The notes: generated by a model from the sequence alone, not told the origin. A stretch of DNA of 64,000 bases from Streptomyces sp. WAC 01529 (GCF_003945545.1 NZ_CP029617.1:7405001-7469000), one strand, 5' to 3'. Counted from the stretch's first letter, positions 52,762 through 62,659 are shown. Program-made: numbers and translations.

Positions 52762-52789
52762 CAACAGTATTGCTGGCACACCAGTGTTG
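52762..52789. promoter_or_regulatory. 28-bp dyad in the MerR/acyl-CoA ligase promoter
   Basis: CAACA and TGTTG close an interrupted dyad over 52762-52789; it contains ACACCAGTG (52778-52786), the complement of CACTGGTGT in the racemase promoter. The wide spacing suits a MerR protein binding between promoter hexamers. Confidence 0.55.
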
Positions 52790-52829
52790 TGAAACCCTCC
52801 GGGCCAGCCGACGGCATCAGGAGGCGGTC

Positions 52830-54686
52830 ATGACCACGATCCCGCGACTCCCCGAAGACCCCGCCGATCTCACGCTCCCCGCCCTGCTGCTCCGCAACGC
52901 CGAGGACCACGGGGACCTGCCCGCGCTCTCGTGGCGTACGGGGCGCCCCGGGCGTACGGACGAGGCAGAGGACACGGGCGGCACATGGTCGACGCTCACC
53001 TGGCGCGAGGCGCGGCGCAAGGTCGCCGTCCTCGCCGCCGGTTACGCCGCGCTCGGCGTCGAGCGTGGCGAGCACGTCCTGATAATGATGGGCAACCGCC
53101 CCGAGCACTGGCTGAGCGACCTCGCCCTGACGCACCTGGGCGCCGTCCCCGTCACCGTGTACGGCACCTCGGCGCCCGAGCAGGTCGCGCACATCGTCCG
53201 GCACAGCCGCGCCCGCTTCGCGATCGTCGAGGGCGCCGGCGAGCTGCCGCGCTGGGAGCCCCTGCTCGCCGACGCCACGGCCCCGCTGGAGCGCCTCGTC
53301 GTGGTGGAGGCCGCCGACGCGGGGGAGCACCGCACGTACGGCTCGCTGCACGCCACGGGCGGCCGCCTCTTCAACCCCGACACCTTCGAGAAGGCCTGGC
53401 GCGAGACCCGCCCGACCGACCCGCTCACCGTCGTCTACCCCTCGGGCACCACCGGCGACCCCAAGGGCGTGCGCCTCACCCACCGCAACGTCCTTCTGGG
53501 CGGTGTCGCCCTGGACGGCGTCATCGAGTTCCCCGAGCACGTCGGGCACATCTGCTACCTGCCCTTCGCACACATCGCGGAGCGGCTGCTCGGCATCTAC
53601 CTGCCCGTGCTGCGCGCCGCCCACGTCTACCTGTGCGCGGACCCCGCCCAGGTGGCCGCCACCGCACGCGAGCTGCACCCCTTCCAGTTCTTCGGCGTCC
53701 CGCGCGTGTGGGAGAAGCTCGCCGCCTCCGTGAAGGCCGCGCTCGCCGGGCTGCCCGAGGAGCGGCGGCGCGCCATCGAGGCGGCGAACGAGACGGCCCG
53801 CGCGCACGTGGCCTGCCGCGAGCGCGGCGAGGAGCCGCCCGCCGAGCTGCGAGCCGCGTACGAGCAGGCGAAGGAGAAGGTGCTCGACCCGCTGCTCGCG
53901 CTCGCCGGGTTCGACCGTCTCGTGTGGACCGCGAGCGCGTCGGCGCCCATGCCGCTCGACGTCTCCCGCTTCTGGGCCGGCTTCGGCCTGGTGATCATGG
54001 ACGCGTGGGGTCTCACCGAGACCTCCGGTGTGGTCACTACCAACACTCCGGACGCGTTCCGCCTCGGCTCGGTGGGCCGCCCCCTCGACGGCCTGGAGAT
54101 CCGCACCGCCGACGACGGCGAGATCCTGGTCCGCGGCGCGACGGTCTTCGACGGCTATCTGCGGCCCGACGGCGGCGTCGACAGCGCGTGCGACGCGGAC
54201 GGCTGGTTCGCCACGGGGGACATCGGGCGGATCGACGAGGACGGCTACCTCTGGCTCACCGACCGCAAGAAGGAAATGATCGTCACCTCGACCGGCAAGA
54301 ACGTCTCGCCCGCCCTCGTGGAGAACGCGCTCAAGGAGCACCCGCTGATCGGCCAGGCCCTCGTGCACGGCGACGGCCGCTCCTATCTGGTGGCGCTGCT
54401 CGTCCTCGACGCGGAGCTGGCGCCCGTCTGGGCCGCCGCCCACGGGATCGAGGGCGATCTGTCCGTCGGTGGCCTGATCTCGCACCCGGCGGTACGCGAG
54501 GAGATCGACCGTGCCGTCGAGGCGGCCAACGCGCGCCTGAACCGCACCGAGCAGATCAAGCGCCACCGCCTCCTGGCCGAGGAGTGGGGCCCCGGGACCG
54601 GCGAGCTGACCCCGTCCCTGAAGCTGCGCCGCCGCGTCGTCCGCGAGAAGTACCAGCAGGTCATCGATGCTCTGTACACCCCCTGA
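52830..54686 (+). CDS. fadD: Long-chain fatty-acid/AMP-dependent acyl-CoA ligase
   Basis: A 618-residue ANL-superfamily enzyme. The P-loop YPSGTTGDPKGVRLTHRN is near residue 200, DAWGLTETSGVVTTN near 390 and WFATGDIGRIDEDGYLWLTDRKKEMIVTSTGKNVSPA at about 465-500, including the hinge Asp and the catalytic Lys region. It activates fatty acids with ATP and CoA, feeding the adjacent beta-oxidation genes. Start ATG at 52830 has CAGGAGG upstream. Divergent from the MerR gene. Confidence 0.92.
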   Translation: MTTIPRLPEDPADLTLPALLLRNAEDHGDLPALSWRTGRPGRTDEAEDTGGTWSTLTWREARRKVAVLAAGYAALGVERGEHVLIMMGNRPEHWLSDLALTHLGAVPVTVYGTSAPEQVAHIVRHSRARFAIVEGAGELPRWEPLLADATAPLERLVVVEAADAGEHRTYGSLHATGGRLFNPDTFEKAWRETRPTDPLTVVYPSGTTGDPKGVRLTHRNVLLGGVALDGVIEFPEHVGHICYLPFAHIAERLLGIYLPVLRAAHVYLCADPAQVAATARELHPFQFFGVPRVWEKLAASVKAALAGLPEERRRAIEAANETARAHVACRERGEEPPAELRAAYEQAKEKVLDPLLALAGFDRLVWTASASAPMPLDVSRFWAGFGLVIMDAWGLTETSGVVTTNTPDAFRLGSVGRPLDGLEIRTADDGEILVRGATVFDGYLRPDGGVDSACDADGWFATGDIGRIDEDGYLWLTDRKKEMIVTSTGKNVSPALVENALKEHPLIGQALVHGDGRSYLVALLVLDAELAPVWAAAHGIEGDLSVGGLISHPAVREEIDRAVEAANARLNRTEQIKRHRLLAEEWGPGTGELTPSLKLRRRVVREKYQQVIDALYTP

Positions 54687-54846
54687 CCAGCATGTGAGAA
54701 GTCCCGCTATGTGACGTGTGCCACCGCGTGGTCGGCGATCCATAAGGGAAGGTGTCCCGTCGGTCCGCGCGCGTCAGGGGTGTCGTGGGCCGGAGCACCA
54801 TCCGGACCCCGGAGCTCTTCCGGGCACCAGAGAGTAGATCCCCCAC

Positions 54847-56304
54847 GTGAGCAAGGAAGCCGTAGATTCGGCCGCCCTGGACGCATCCCGCACAGATGCG
54901 TCGCAGGCCCCCGCGGACGCGGGCGACGCCGGTTACAGCAAGGACCTCAAGGCCCGTCACGTCAACATGATCGCCATTGGTGGCGCGATCGGCACAGGGC
55001 TCTTTCTCGGGGCGGGCGGCCGCCTCCACTCGGCGGGCCCCGCGCTCGCCCTCGCGTACCTCGTGTGCGGTGTCTTCGCGTTCTTCGTCGTGCGCGCCCT
55101 CGGCGAGATGGTGCTCTACCGTCCGTCGTCCGGTTCGTTCGTCAGCTACGCGCGTGAGTTCCTCGGCGAGAAGGGCGCCTACGTCGCCGGTTGGATGTAC
55201 TTCCTCAACTGGTCGACCACCGGCATCGCCGACATCACCGCGATCGCGCTCTACACGCACTACTGGAGCTTCTTCACCGACATCCCGCAGTGGGTGCTCG
55301 CGCTGATAGCCCTCGCCGTCGTGCTGGTCATCAACCTCATCTCGGTGAAGATCTTCGGCGAGATGGAGTTCTGGTTCGCGATCATCAAGGTCGCGGCGCT
55401 CGTCGCGTTCATGCTCATCGGCATCTTCCTGCTGGTCACCCAGCACAAGGTCGGCGGCGAGTCACCCGGTCTGAACGTGATCACCGACAACGGCGGCTTC
55501 CTGCCGAACGGCATGATGCCGGTCGTGATCGTGATGCAGGGCGTCGTCTTCGCGTACGCCTCGCTGGAGCTGGTCGGTGTGGCCGCGGGCGAGACCGCCG
55601 AGCCCCACAAGATCGTCCCGCGCGCGGTGAACTCGATCATGTGGCGTGTGGGCCTCTTCTACGTCGGCTCGGTCGTCCTCCTGGCGCTGCTGCTCCCCGG
55701 ATCCGTGTACTCGGCCGATCAGAGCCCCTTCGTGACGGTCCTCTCCAAGATCGGCGTCCCGGCGGCCGGTGACGTGATGAACCTGGTCGTCCTGACCGCG
55801 GCCATGTCCTCGCTCAACTCGGGCCTCTACTCCACGGGCCGCATCCTGCGCTCCATGGCGATGGCGGGCTCGGCGCCAAAGTTCACCGCGAAGATGAACA
55901 AGAGCCAGGTGCCCTACGGCGGCATCATGCTCACCGCGGGCGTCGGCGTCCTCGGCGTCGGCCTGAACAGCATCGTGCCGCACCAGGCCTTCGAGATCGT
56001 CCTCAACGTGGCGTCCCTCGGCATCATCAGCACGTGGGTGATCATCATGATCTGCCACCTGGCGTTCGTCCGCCGCTCCAAGGAGGGCGCCTTCGAACGG
56101 CCGAAGTTCCGCCTGCCCGGCAACCCGGTCACGGAGATCGTCACGATCGTCTTCCTGCTGGCGGTGCTCTGCCTGATGTGGAAGGACCCGGAGGTCGGCC
56201 GCAGGACGCTGTTCCTCATCCCGATCGTCGCCGCGGCGCTGGTCGTCGGCTGGTACGCGATCCGCCGCAAGGCCGATCGCGAGGCGGAGACCCTCTTGAA
56301 GTAG
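54847..56304 (+). CDS. Amino-acid permease of the AAT/APC family (asparagine or GABA type)
   Basis: A 485-residue inner-membrane transporter with about 12 helices. The APC signature on helix 1 is IAIGGAIGTGLFLGAG near residue 43; EMVLYRPSSGSFVSYAREFLG is the following loop and AYASLELVGVAAGE helix 6 with the substrate-binding unwound region. Sequence resembles L-asparagine and GABA permeases; the exact substrate cannot be fixed. GTG at 54847 is a weak start with no good Shine-Dalgarno. Transcription probably ends at the hairpin at 56339. Confidence 0.88.
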   Translation: MSKEAVDSAALDASRTDASQAPADAGDAGYSKDLKARHVNMIAIGGAIGTGLFLGAGGRLHSAGPALALAYLVCGVFAFFVVRALGEMVLYRPSSGSFVSYAREFLGEKGAYVAGWMYFLNWSTTGIADITAIALYTHYWSFFTDIPQWVLALIALAVVLVINLISVKIFGEMEFWFAIIKVAALVAFMLIGIFLLVTQHKVGGESPGLNVITDNGGFLPNGMMPVVIVMQGVVFAYASLELVGVAAGETAEPHKIVPRAVNSIMWRVGLFYVGSVVLLALLLPGSVYSADQSPFVTVLSKIGVPAAGDVMNLVVLTAAMSSLNSGLYSTGRILRSMAMAGSAPKFTAKMNKSQVPYGGIMLTAGVGVLGVGLNSIVPHQAFEIVLNVASLGIISTWVIIMICHLAFVRRSKEGAFERPKFRLPGNPVTEIVTIVFLLAVLCLMWKDPEVGRRTLFLIPIVAAALVVGWYAIRRKADREAETLLK

Positions 56305-56338
56305 CGGCCCACCGCCACGCTCGCGTGGCCGCGCCCAC

Positions 56339-56383
56339 GGTGGCGTCACTCCGGAGACACATGATCTCCGGGGTGGCGCCACC
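56339..56383 (+). terminator. Stem-loop terminator after the permease gene
   Basis: Inner arms CCGGAGA/TCTCCGG (56351-56357, 56365-56371) and outer arms GGTGGCG/CGCCACC (56339-56345, 56377-56383) form one long stem 35 bases after the stop codon. Confidence 0.75.
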
Positions 56384-56485
56384 GCTTCGTCGCACCCGAT
56401 GGGTTCCGGTCGCCGGGTGTACGATTCGGGCCCTCGTCGGGCGGCCCCCCTGGCGGCCGTGTCCGGGGCGCCGGAGACTCAAGGC

Positions 56486-57295
56486 ATGGATGCCATGGTG
56501 TCGGTCAAGGACGGCGAAGTCTGGGCGCACGACTCGGGAGAACCGGACGGCGGAGGCCTGCCGCTGGTGCTCCTGCATCCGGGGGTCGGTGACTCCCGTG
56601 TCTGGGGGCCCGTCCTGCCGCGCCTCACCGAGCGGCACCGGGTGATCCATTACGACGCGCGCGGGTACGGCGGGTCGCCGGCGCCGACCGCTCCGTACTC
56701 GCTGGTCGAGGACCTGATCGCGGTCCTGGACCACTTCGGCGTCGCCCGGGCGGTCCTCGCGGGATCGAGCATGGGCGGCGCGACGGCCATCAGCCTCGCG
56801 CTCCGCGACCCCGCGCGGGTGGCGGGCCTCGCGCTGGTGGTCCCGGGCGTGACGGGCGCCGAGGACCTCGTCTCGCGGGAGTTCACCGCCGAGGTCGGTC
56901 GGCTCGCGGAGGCGGGTGACGTGGACGGCATCGTGGCGCTGGTGATGCGTACGTCGGCCGCCGCGGGGACCGGGGACGACGCCGAGGTGGAGGCGCACGT
57001 CAGGTCGGTGATCCCGGCCTGGTTCGCCGTCCACCCCCACCACGTGCCCGACCCGCCCGCCTACGACCGCCTCGGCGAACTCGACATGCCGTGCGTCCTC
57101 GTCCTCGGGGAGCGCGACCAGCCCGAGGTGATCCGTACGAACGAGACGATGGCGGAGCGCATCCCGGGCTGCCGCCTCATCCGCCTCGCGAACAGCGACC
57201 ACTTCCCGACACTGCGCGAACCCTCCGCCGTGGCGGACGCCATCCTGGAGGCCCACGCGCTGGCACGGAGCCTCGCGGACGGAGGCGCTGACTAG
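56486..57295 (+). CDS. Alpha/beta-fold hydrolase
   Basis: A 269-residue hydrolase with all catalytic residues: oxyanion HPGVGDSR near residue 27, nucleophile Ser in AGSSMGGA near residue 95, Asp in LGERDQPE near 213, and His in NSDHFPTLR near 241. It resembles lactonase/esterase-type PcaD relatives, but nothing in the context fixes a substrate. ATG at 56486 follows GGAGACTCAAGG. It is convergent with nothing and is followed by a GNAT gene after 83 bases. Confidence 0.85.
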   Translation: MDAMVSVKDGEVWAHDSGEPDGGGLPLVLLHPGVGDSRVWGPVLPRLTERHRVIHYDARGYGGSPAPTAPYSLVEDLIAVLDHFGVARAVLAGSSMGGATAISLALRDPARVAGLALVVPGVTGAEDLVSREFTAEVGRLAEAGDVDGIVALVMRTSAAAGTGDDAEVEAHVRSVIPAWFAVHPHHVPDPPAYDRLGELDMPCVLVLGERDQPEVIRTNETMAERIPGCRLIRLANSDHFPTLREPSAVADAILEAHALARSLADGGAD

Positions 57296-57378
57296 GTGGT
57301 CCGAACCGGCACCGCCTGCGGGCGGCGATGTGGCCCGAAACCCGGCGTACCGATGGCTCGGGAAGGCAAGATCAGCAT

Positions 57379-57930
57379 ATGGAGAATCGGCTGAGAACCT
57401 TGCCCTCCGACCCTGTTCGACTGCGGGGGCAGAGAGTCCTGCTCCGGGAGTGGGATGAGGAAGACATACCCGCGTTGGTCGAGATCTACGACGATCCGGA
57501 GATCGACCGCTGGACTCCCGTGCCCTCGCTGTTCGACCCGGACGCTGCCCGCGAGTACCTCAGGAAAGCTCGCGAAGGCCGGGCTGAAGGTCGTCGGATG
57601 CAGCTGGCTGTCACGACCGACGGTCTGGAGCCGAAGGGCGAAGTGCTGCTCTTCCAGGACGAGCTGGATGACAGAGATGTCGAGCTCGCCTACGGCATCG
57701 GAGCTCGATTCCGGCGTCAAGGCCTGGCCGCTGAAGCGGTCGTGATCGCCACCGAATACGCCCTTCGCCACCTGGGCGCCAGGCGAGTCCTCCTGCGGAT
57801 AGACGCTGCCAACGTCCCGAGCGCCGCTGTCGCAGCATCATCCGGGTTCCAGCTGACGGCGGACGAGCCCGTCGAGCGAAAGGCGAAGGGGCGACGCGTG
57901 CTGCTGCGGACCTGGTGCCGTCACAGCTGA
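57379..57930 (+). CDS. GNAT-family N-acetyltransferase
   Basis: A 183-residue GCN5-related acetyltransferase of the RimJ/RimL type: VRLRGQRVLLREWDEEDIPALVEIYDDPEI at the N-terminus, acetyl-CoA loop region YGIGARFRRQGLAAEAVVIATEYALRHLGARRVLLRID and the ANVPSAAVAASSGF motif. Such proteins acetylate protein N-termini or small amines. Codon use is visibly less GC-biased at third positions than neighbouring genes, which hints at later acquisition. No ribosome binding site is obvious before the ATG at 57379. Confidence 0.88.
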   Translation: MENRLRTLPSDPVRLRGQRVLLREWDEEDIPALVEIYDDPEIDRWTPVPSLFDPDAAREYLRKAREGRAEGRRMQLAVTTDGLEPKGEVLLFQDELDDRDVELAYGIGARFRRQGLAAEAVVIATEYALRHLGARRVLLRIDAANVPSAAVAASSGFQLTADEPVERKAKGRRVLLRTWCRHS

Positions 57931-58036
57931 GCACACGGTCGCATACTGGAACACGCACGAACCGGGTGTAGGCCCCGCGGGCCGGTAGCCCTCGGGTGGC
58001 CGGGCCCGGGTCCCGTACCGCCCAGGAGCACGTCGC

Positions 58037-58924
58037 ATGCAGCCCGACCATCCCCGCGACGCCCACCGCCGACGCGCCGCCGATCCCGTCCCGCCCCCTC
58101 CCGGCGGCATCCTCTGGAGCATCGCGGGCGACATCCGCGTGCTCCTGATGCTGCCGTCCGCTCTCGTGCTCCAGGTCGCCCACCCGGCGGTCGGCGCCGG
58201 CGTCGACGGGCACTCGGTGTTCCGGACCGACCCATGGGGCCGGGGCGAGCGCTCGCTGCGCTCCACCCTGCTGTGGGTGTACGGCGGCGAGGAGGCGGCC
58301 GCCGAGGGCCGCAGACTCCGCGCGCTGCACCGCACCATCCAGGGCACCGACACCCGCGGCCGCCGCTACCACGCGCTGACGCCCGCCCACTACGCCTGGG
58401 TCCACGCCACCGGATTCCCCGTCTACCAGCACGCGCAGCGCTACCTGGGCCGCCCCTTCACCGAGGCACAGGAACGGCAGCTGTACGCGGAGTGGCTCCG
58501 GGTCGGGCGGATCCTCGGCATCCACGACCGGGACATGCCCCAGACGCCGGAGGAGTTCTGGCCGTACTACCGCAAGGTCCTCGCCGACGAACTCGAACTC
58601 ACCGACGTGGCCGCGGAACTGACCGCCACCACCGCCCGCGTCCCACCCCCGGACCGCGGCCCGCGCCCCGTACGGATCCTGCTCCGGATCCTGTGGCCCC
58701 TCCTGCTGCCCCCACTCGCCCGCTTCCGCCGCTTCGTGGCCATCGGCCTCATGCCGCCGGACGCCCGGCAGGCGCTCGGCCTCCCCTGGACACCGCGCCA
58801 GGAACGCGCCCTGCGCCGCTTCGGCAGGGCGCTGCGCACGATCGTCCCGCTGCTGCCCGAGCGGCTGCGCTACCTGCCCCTCGCGCGGCGGGCCCGCGCA
58901 CGGCACCGCGCCGCCCGTCGTTGA
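58037..58924 (+). CDS. Oxygenase MpaB-family protein (DUF2236)
   Basis: A 295-residue protein of the MpaB/DUF2236 group. Family landmarks are MLPSALVLQVAHPAVGAGVDGHSVFRTDPWGR with a His, TPAHYAWVHATGFPVYQ and a later RVGRILGIHDRDMPQTPEEFWPYY. Members include MpaB' (oxidative cleavage of farnesyl chains) and latex-clearing protein relatives that bind heme b via such histidines. A hydrophobic Pro/Leu stretch near 220 may lie at the membrane. The substrate is unknown. Confidence 0.82.
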   Translation: MQPDHPRDAHRRRAADPVPPPPGGILWSIAGDIRVLLMLPSALVLQVAHPAVGAGVDGHSVFRTDPWGRGERSLRSTLLWVYGGEEAAAEGRRLRALHRTIQGTDTRGRRYHALTPAHYAWVHATGFPVYQHAQRYLGRPFTEAQERQLYAEWLRVGRILGIHDRDMPQTPEEFWPYYRKVLADELELTDVAAELTATTARVPPPDRGPRPVRILLRILWPLLLPPLARFRRFVAIGLMPPDARQALGLPWTPRQERALRRFGRALRTIVPLLPERLRYLPLARRARARHRAARR

Positions 58925-58951
58925 GACCGGGCGGCGCGGCTCACCACGGCG

Positions 58952-60466
58952 TCAGTGCTTGTGGCCGTGCTTGTGGCCGTGGTCGTGCACGTCGTTCGTC
59001 TCCGCTATCTGCTTCCACGACTTCGGCTTGGCCGGCACCACGGCGGAGCGGGCGAACCCGGCCTCCCGCGCGGTGGGCGCGTCCGGCCGCGACGGCTGGT
59101 ACAGCCAGGTGTCGAAGAGGCTCGCGAGCGGCTTGCCCGAGATCCTCTCGGCGTACTTCACGAAGTCGCCGACCTTGGCGTTGCCGTACTTGTACTGCTG
59201 CGGCCAGCCCTTGAGGACGGCGAAGAACGCGTCGTCGCCGATCTCGTTCCGCAGCGCCTGCAGAGCGAGCGCGCCCCGGTCGTAGACGGCGATGTGGAAC
59301 TGCTTGTCGGGGCCCGGGTCACCCGGCTTGACGGTCCAGAACGGGTCGTCGGGGGAGCGCTGGGCGTACACGTAGTCCGCCAGCTCCTGGGCCGTCCCCT
59401 CGCCCTCCTTCTCCGACCACAGCCACTGGCTGTAGCGGGCGAAGCCCTCGTTGACCCAGATGTCCTTCCAGTGGTGCACCGAGACGCTGTCGCCGTACCA
59501 CTGGTGGGCCAGCTCATGGACGACGATGGACGCGTTGGAGCCGTTCGCGAACGCGGCGGGGCTGTAGAAGGGCCGCGTCTGCGTCTCCAGGGCGTAACTG
59601 GTCTTCACGTTCGGGACGTATCCGCCGAGCGCGTTGAAGGGGTACTTCCCGAAGACCGTCTCCAGCCACTCCGCGACCTCGGTGGTCCGCTCGATGCTGG
59701 CACGCGCCGCACCCGCGTTGTCACCGAGGTCCTTGCTGTAGGCGTTGAGGACCGGCAGGCCGCTCTCGGTCTTGTCGGTCGTGATGTCGAACTTGCCGAC
59801 CGCGAGCGTGGCGAGATAGCTCGCCTGCGGCTTGTTGGACCGCCAGTTGAAGCGGGTCCAGCCGAGCCGTGAACTCTGCGACTGCAACACGCCGTTGGAT
59901 ATGGCCTGGCTGCCGTCCGGCACGGAGACCGACACGTCGTACGTCGCCTTGTCCAGCGGGTGGTCGTTGGAGGGGAACCACCACGCGGCGGCCTCCGGCT
60001 CCTGCGCCGCCACACCGCCGTCCGGCGTCCGGTGCCAGGCCGTGTAACCGTCGATCTTCAGCTCGGACGGCTTGCCCGCGTACCGCACGACGACGGTGAT
60101 CGGCGTGCCCTTGGCGAGCCCGGCGACCGGGGTGATCTCCAGCTCCTGCTCGCCGGTCTTCGCGAACTTCGCCTTCTTGCCGTTGACGCGGACCTCGGAG
60201 ACCTTCAGCCCGAAGTCCAGGTTGAAGCGCGAAAGGTTCTGCGTGGTACGGGCGTTGATCGTGGCGGTGCCTTCGAGCAGGTCGGTCACCGGCTGGTACT
60301 TCAGCCGCAGGTCGTAGTGGGAGACGTCGTATCCGCCGTTGCCACTTGCCGGGTAGTAGGGGTCGCCGATGCCCGGGGCCCCGGGGGAGAAGTCCGCGGC
60401 CGATGCCGGGATCGCCAGCAGGAGAGAGGCCGCGAGCGCGCCCGGGGCGATGAGTCTGCGGTGCAC
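58952..60466 (-). CDS. Secreted M1-family zinc metallopeptidase
   Basis: A 504-residue exported aminopeptidase-like enzyme. GTG at 60466 (GGAG nearby) gives a signal peptide ending ASAA near residue 24. The gluzincin motif HELAH is at 317-321 with the third zinc ligand Glu340 in NEGFARY; a GxMEN-like substrate motif is replaced by TSYALETQT at 289-297. The protein ends in a His-rich tail (HDHGHKHGHKH). It is divergent from the S15/M14 pair, suggesting a peptide-scavenging module. An ATG at 60493 is a less likely start. Confidence 0.9.
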   Translation of the reverse strand: MHRRLIAPGALAASLLLAIPASAADFSPGAPGIGDPYYPASGNGGYDVSHYDLRLKYQPVTDLLEGTATINARTTQNLSRFNLDFGLKVSEVRVNGKKAKFAKTGEQELEITPVAGLAKGTPITVVVRYAGKPSELKIDGYTAWHRTPDGGVAAQEPEAAAWWFPSNDHPLDKATYDVSVSVPDGSQAISNGVLQSQSSRLGWTRFNWRSNKPQASYLATLAVGKFDITTDKTESGLPVLNAYSKDLGDNAGAARASIERTTEVAEWLETVFGKYPFNALGGYVPNVKTSYALETQTRPFYSPAAFANGSNASIVVHELAHQWYGDSVSVHHWKDIWVNEGFARYSQWLWSEKEGEGTAQELADYVYAQRSPDDPFWTVKPGDPGPDKQFHIAVYDRGALALQALRNEIGDDAFFAVLKGWPQQYKYGNAKVGDFVKYAERISGKPLASLFDTWLYQPSRPDAPTAREAGFARSAVVPAKPKSWKQIAETNDVHDHGHKHGHKH

Positions 60467-60667
60467 GTCAAGCTCCAAGTCGTAGGGGCTCAAGATCTGT
60501 TCGTCTGGTCGACGACCCTATTCAGCACTTGCCGCACACGTCATGTCCATGGCCCCGGACGTCACACGATCGCCATTCGGCCGACATGTACCTGGTTGTC
60601 CCACGGACCTTTCGAGGAATGCCCGGCCCTCTGTCGCACGGGAGTTCCCCGGTGTACCTTCCGCGCC

Positions 60668-62659
60668 ATGCCGATACGTGCGCGACGCACCCGCCTCCTC
60701 TGGAGATCGCTGCTGACGGTGGCCCTGGCCGCCCTGATGGCCACACTCATGTCCCCCGGCGCGGCGCGCTCGGCCGCCGAGAGCCCGCGCGCGCCGAGCG
60801 AGGCCCCCCGGGCCCCGGGGGAGAGCAGGCCCACGTACTCGTACAAGGACGCGATACGCGAATCCATATGGGTCGACACCAGGATCGACGGCGACGCGGA
60901 CGGCAGGACCGACCGCGTCGCCGTCGACATAGTCCGCCCCCGCGAACTCGACCGCACCGGCCGCCGCATACCGGTCATCATGGACGCGAGCCCGTACTAC
61001 GCCTGCTGCGGACGCGGCAACGAGAGCCAGAAGAAGACGTACGACGAGAACGGCGACCCCGTACGCCTCCCGCTCTACTACGACAACTACTTCGTGCCCC
61101 GCGGCTACGGCTACGTCGCCGTCGACCTCACCGGAACGAGCCGCTCCGACGGTTGTGTCGACGTCGGGGGCCGCTCCGACGTCCACTCCGCCAAGGCCGT
61201 CGTCGACTGGCTGAACGGCCGCGCCCGCGGCTACACGAGCCGCACCGGCGACGAACGCGCCCGTGCCTCCTGGAGCAACGGCAGGACCGGCATGATCGGC
61301 AAGAGCTACGACGGCACCATCGCGCAGGGCGTGGCCGCCACCGGAGTGCGAGGCCTCAAGACCATCGTGCCGATCGGCGCCATCTCCTCCTGGTACGACT
61401 ACTACTTCGCCAAGGGAGCCCCGCTCTTCGGCAGCGGCCCCGCCGGCCTCGCGAACGCCGTGCAGAGCCCCGAGGCCCGCGCCCGCTGCGGCGCCGTGCA
61501 GCGGCGCCTGATCGACGGGGCGCCCCGCAGCGGCGACTGGACGCCCCTGTGGAGCGAGCGCGACCACGTCCCCGACGCCGACAAAGTGCGGGCCAGCGTC
61601 TTCGTCGTCCACGGCATGCAGGACCTGAACGTACGCACCAAGCACTTCGGCCAGTGGTGGGACGCCCTCGCCGAGAACGGCGTCGAGCGCAAGATCTGGC
61701 TCGGCCAGGCGGGCCACGTCGACCCCTTCGACTTCCGCCGCGCGCACTGGGTACGCACCCTGCACCGCTGGTTCGACCACGAACTCCTCGGCTACGACAA
61801 CGGCATCGACCGCGAACCGATGGCCGACATCGAGCGCGCCCCCGACCGCTGGACCACCGACCGCGTCTGGCCCCCGCGCACCACGGACACCGTCGAGCTC
61901 CGCCCCGCCAAGGGCACCTCACCCGGCGTCGGCACCCTCGGCACACGCCCCGGCAAGGGCACCGAGACCTTCACCGACGACCGGCGGCTGAGCGAGACCG
62001 ACTGGGCCGAGCGCATCCACACCTCCACGCCCGCCAAGGCCGGCTTCGTCACCCGGCCGCTCGCCCGCGACCTGCGCCTCTCCGGCTCCTCGAAGGTCAC
62101 GGTCACCGCGACCCCGACCACCCGCACCGCCCACCTCTCCGCGGTCCTCGTCGACCTCGGACCCGACACGATCCGCGACTACGCCCACGACGACGAGGGC
62201 ATCGTCACGCTCCCCGACCGCGACTGCTGGGGCGCGAGCACCACGGGCGACAGCGCCTGCTTCAAGAAGACGAGGGCGAAGACCACCGCCGTCGACTACA
62301 CGATCTTCAGCCGCGGCTGGGCCGACCTCGGCAACTGGGCCGACGCCGAGCGCGGCCGCCCGCTCACCCCGGGCAAGCCCCACACCATCACCCTCGATCT
62401 CGCCGCGAGCGACCACGTCGTACCCAAGGGCCACCGCCTCGCGCTGATCGTCGCGGGCACCGACAAGGGCCTCGTCGAACCGCCCGCCGACACCCCGACG
62501 CTCACCCTCGACCTGGCCCGCACCTACGCGAAGGTGCCGCTGGTCGGCGGCGCGAAGGCGTTCACCACCTCCACCACCGTCACCCCCCGCGCACCCCGTC
62601 TCGACGGCGTGGCCCCGCCGCGTCCGCTCAACCCCCTCCCGGGAGGCAGCACTTCATGA
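60668..62659 (+). CDS. Secreted S15-family X-Pro dipeptidyl-peptidase
   Basis: A 663-residue serine peptidase of the CocE/PepX type. A signal peptide (about 1-36) is followed by the alpha/beta hydrolase: nucleophile Ser213 in GKSYDGT, Asp319 in GMQDLNV and His350 in AGHVDP. Residues about 440-660 form the jelly-roll domain found in the family. It removes X-Pro dipeptides from peptides. No Shine-Dalgarno is visible; TACCTT eight bases before the ATG suggests a leaderless transcript. The next gene starts inside its stop codon (ATGA). Confidence 0.9.
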   Translation: MPIRARRTRLLWRSLLTVALAALMATLMSPGAARSAAESPRAPSEAPRAPGESRPTYSYKDAIRESIWVDTRIDGDADGRTDRVAVDIVRPRELDRTGRRIPVIMDASPYYACCGRGNESQKKTYDENGDPVRLPLYYDNYFVPRGYGYVAVDLTGTSRSDGCVDVGGRSDVHSAKAVVDWLNGRARGYTSRTGDERARASWSNGRTGMIGKSYDGTIAQGVAATGVRGLKTIVPIGAISSWYDYYFAKGAPLFGSGPAGLANAVQSPEARARCGAVQRRLIDGAPRSGDWTPLWSERDHVPDADKVRASVFVVHGMQDLNVRTKHFGQWWDALAENGVERKIWLGQAGHVDPFDFRRAHWVRTLHRWFDHELLGYDNGIDREPMADIERAPDRWTTDRVWPPRTTDTVELRPAKGTSPGVGTLGTRPGKGTETFTDDRRLSETDWAERIHTSTPAKAGFVTRPLARDLRLSGSSKVTVTATPTTRTAHLSAVLVDLGPDTIRDYAHDDEGIVTLPDRDCWGASTTGDSACFKKTRAKTTAVDYTIFSRGWADLGNWADAERGRPLTPGKPHTITLDLAASDHVVPKGHRLALIVAGTDKGLVEPPADTPTLTLDLARTYAKVPLVGGAKAFTTSTTVTPRAPRLDGVAPPRPLNPLPGGSTS

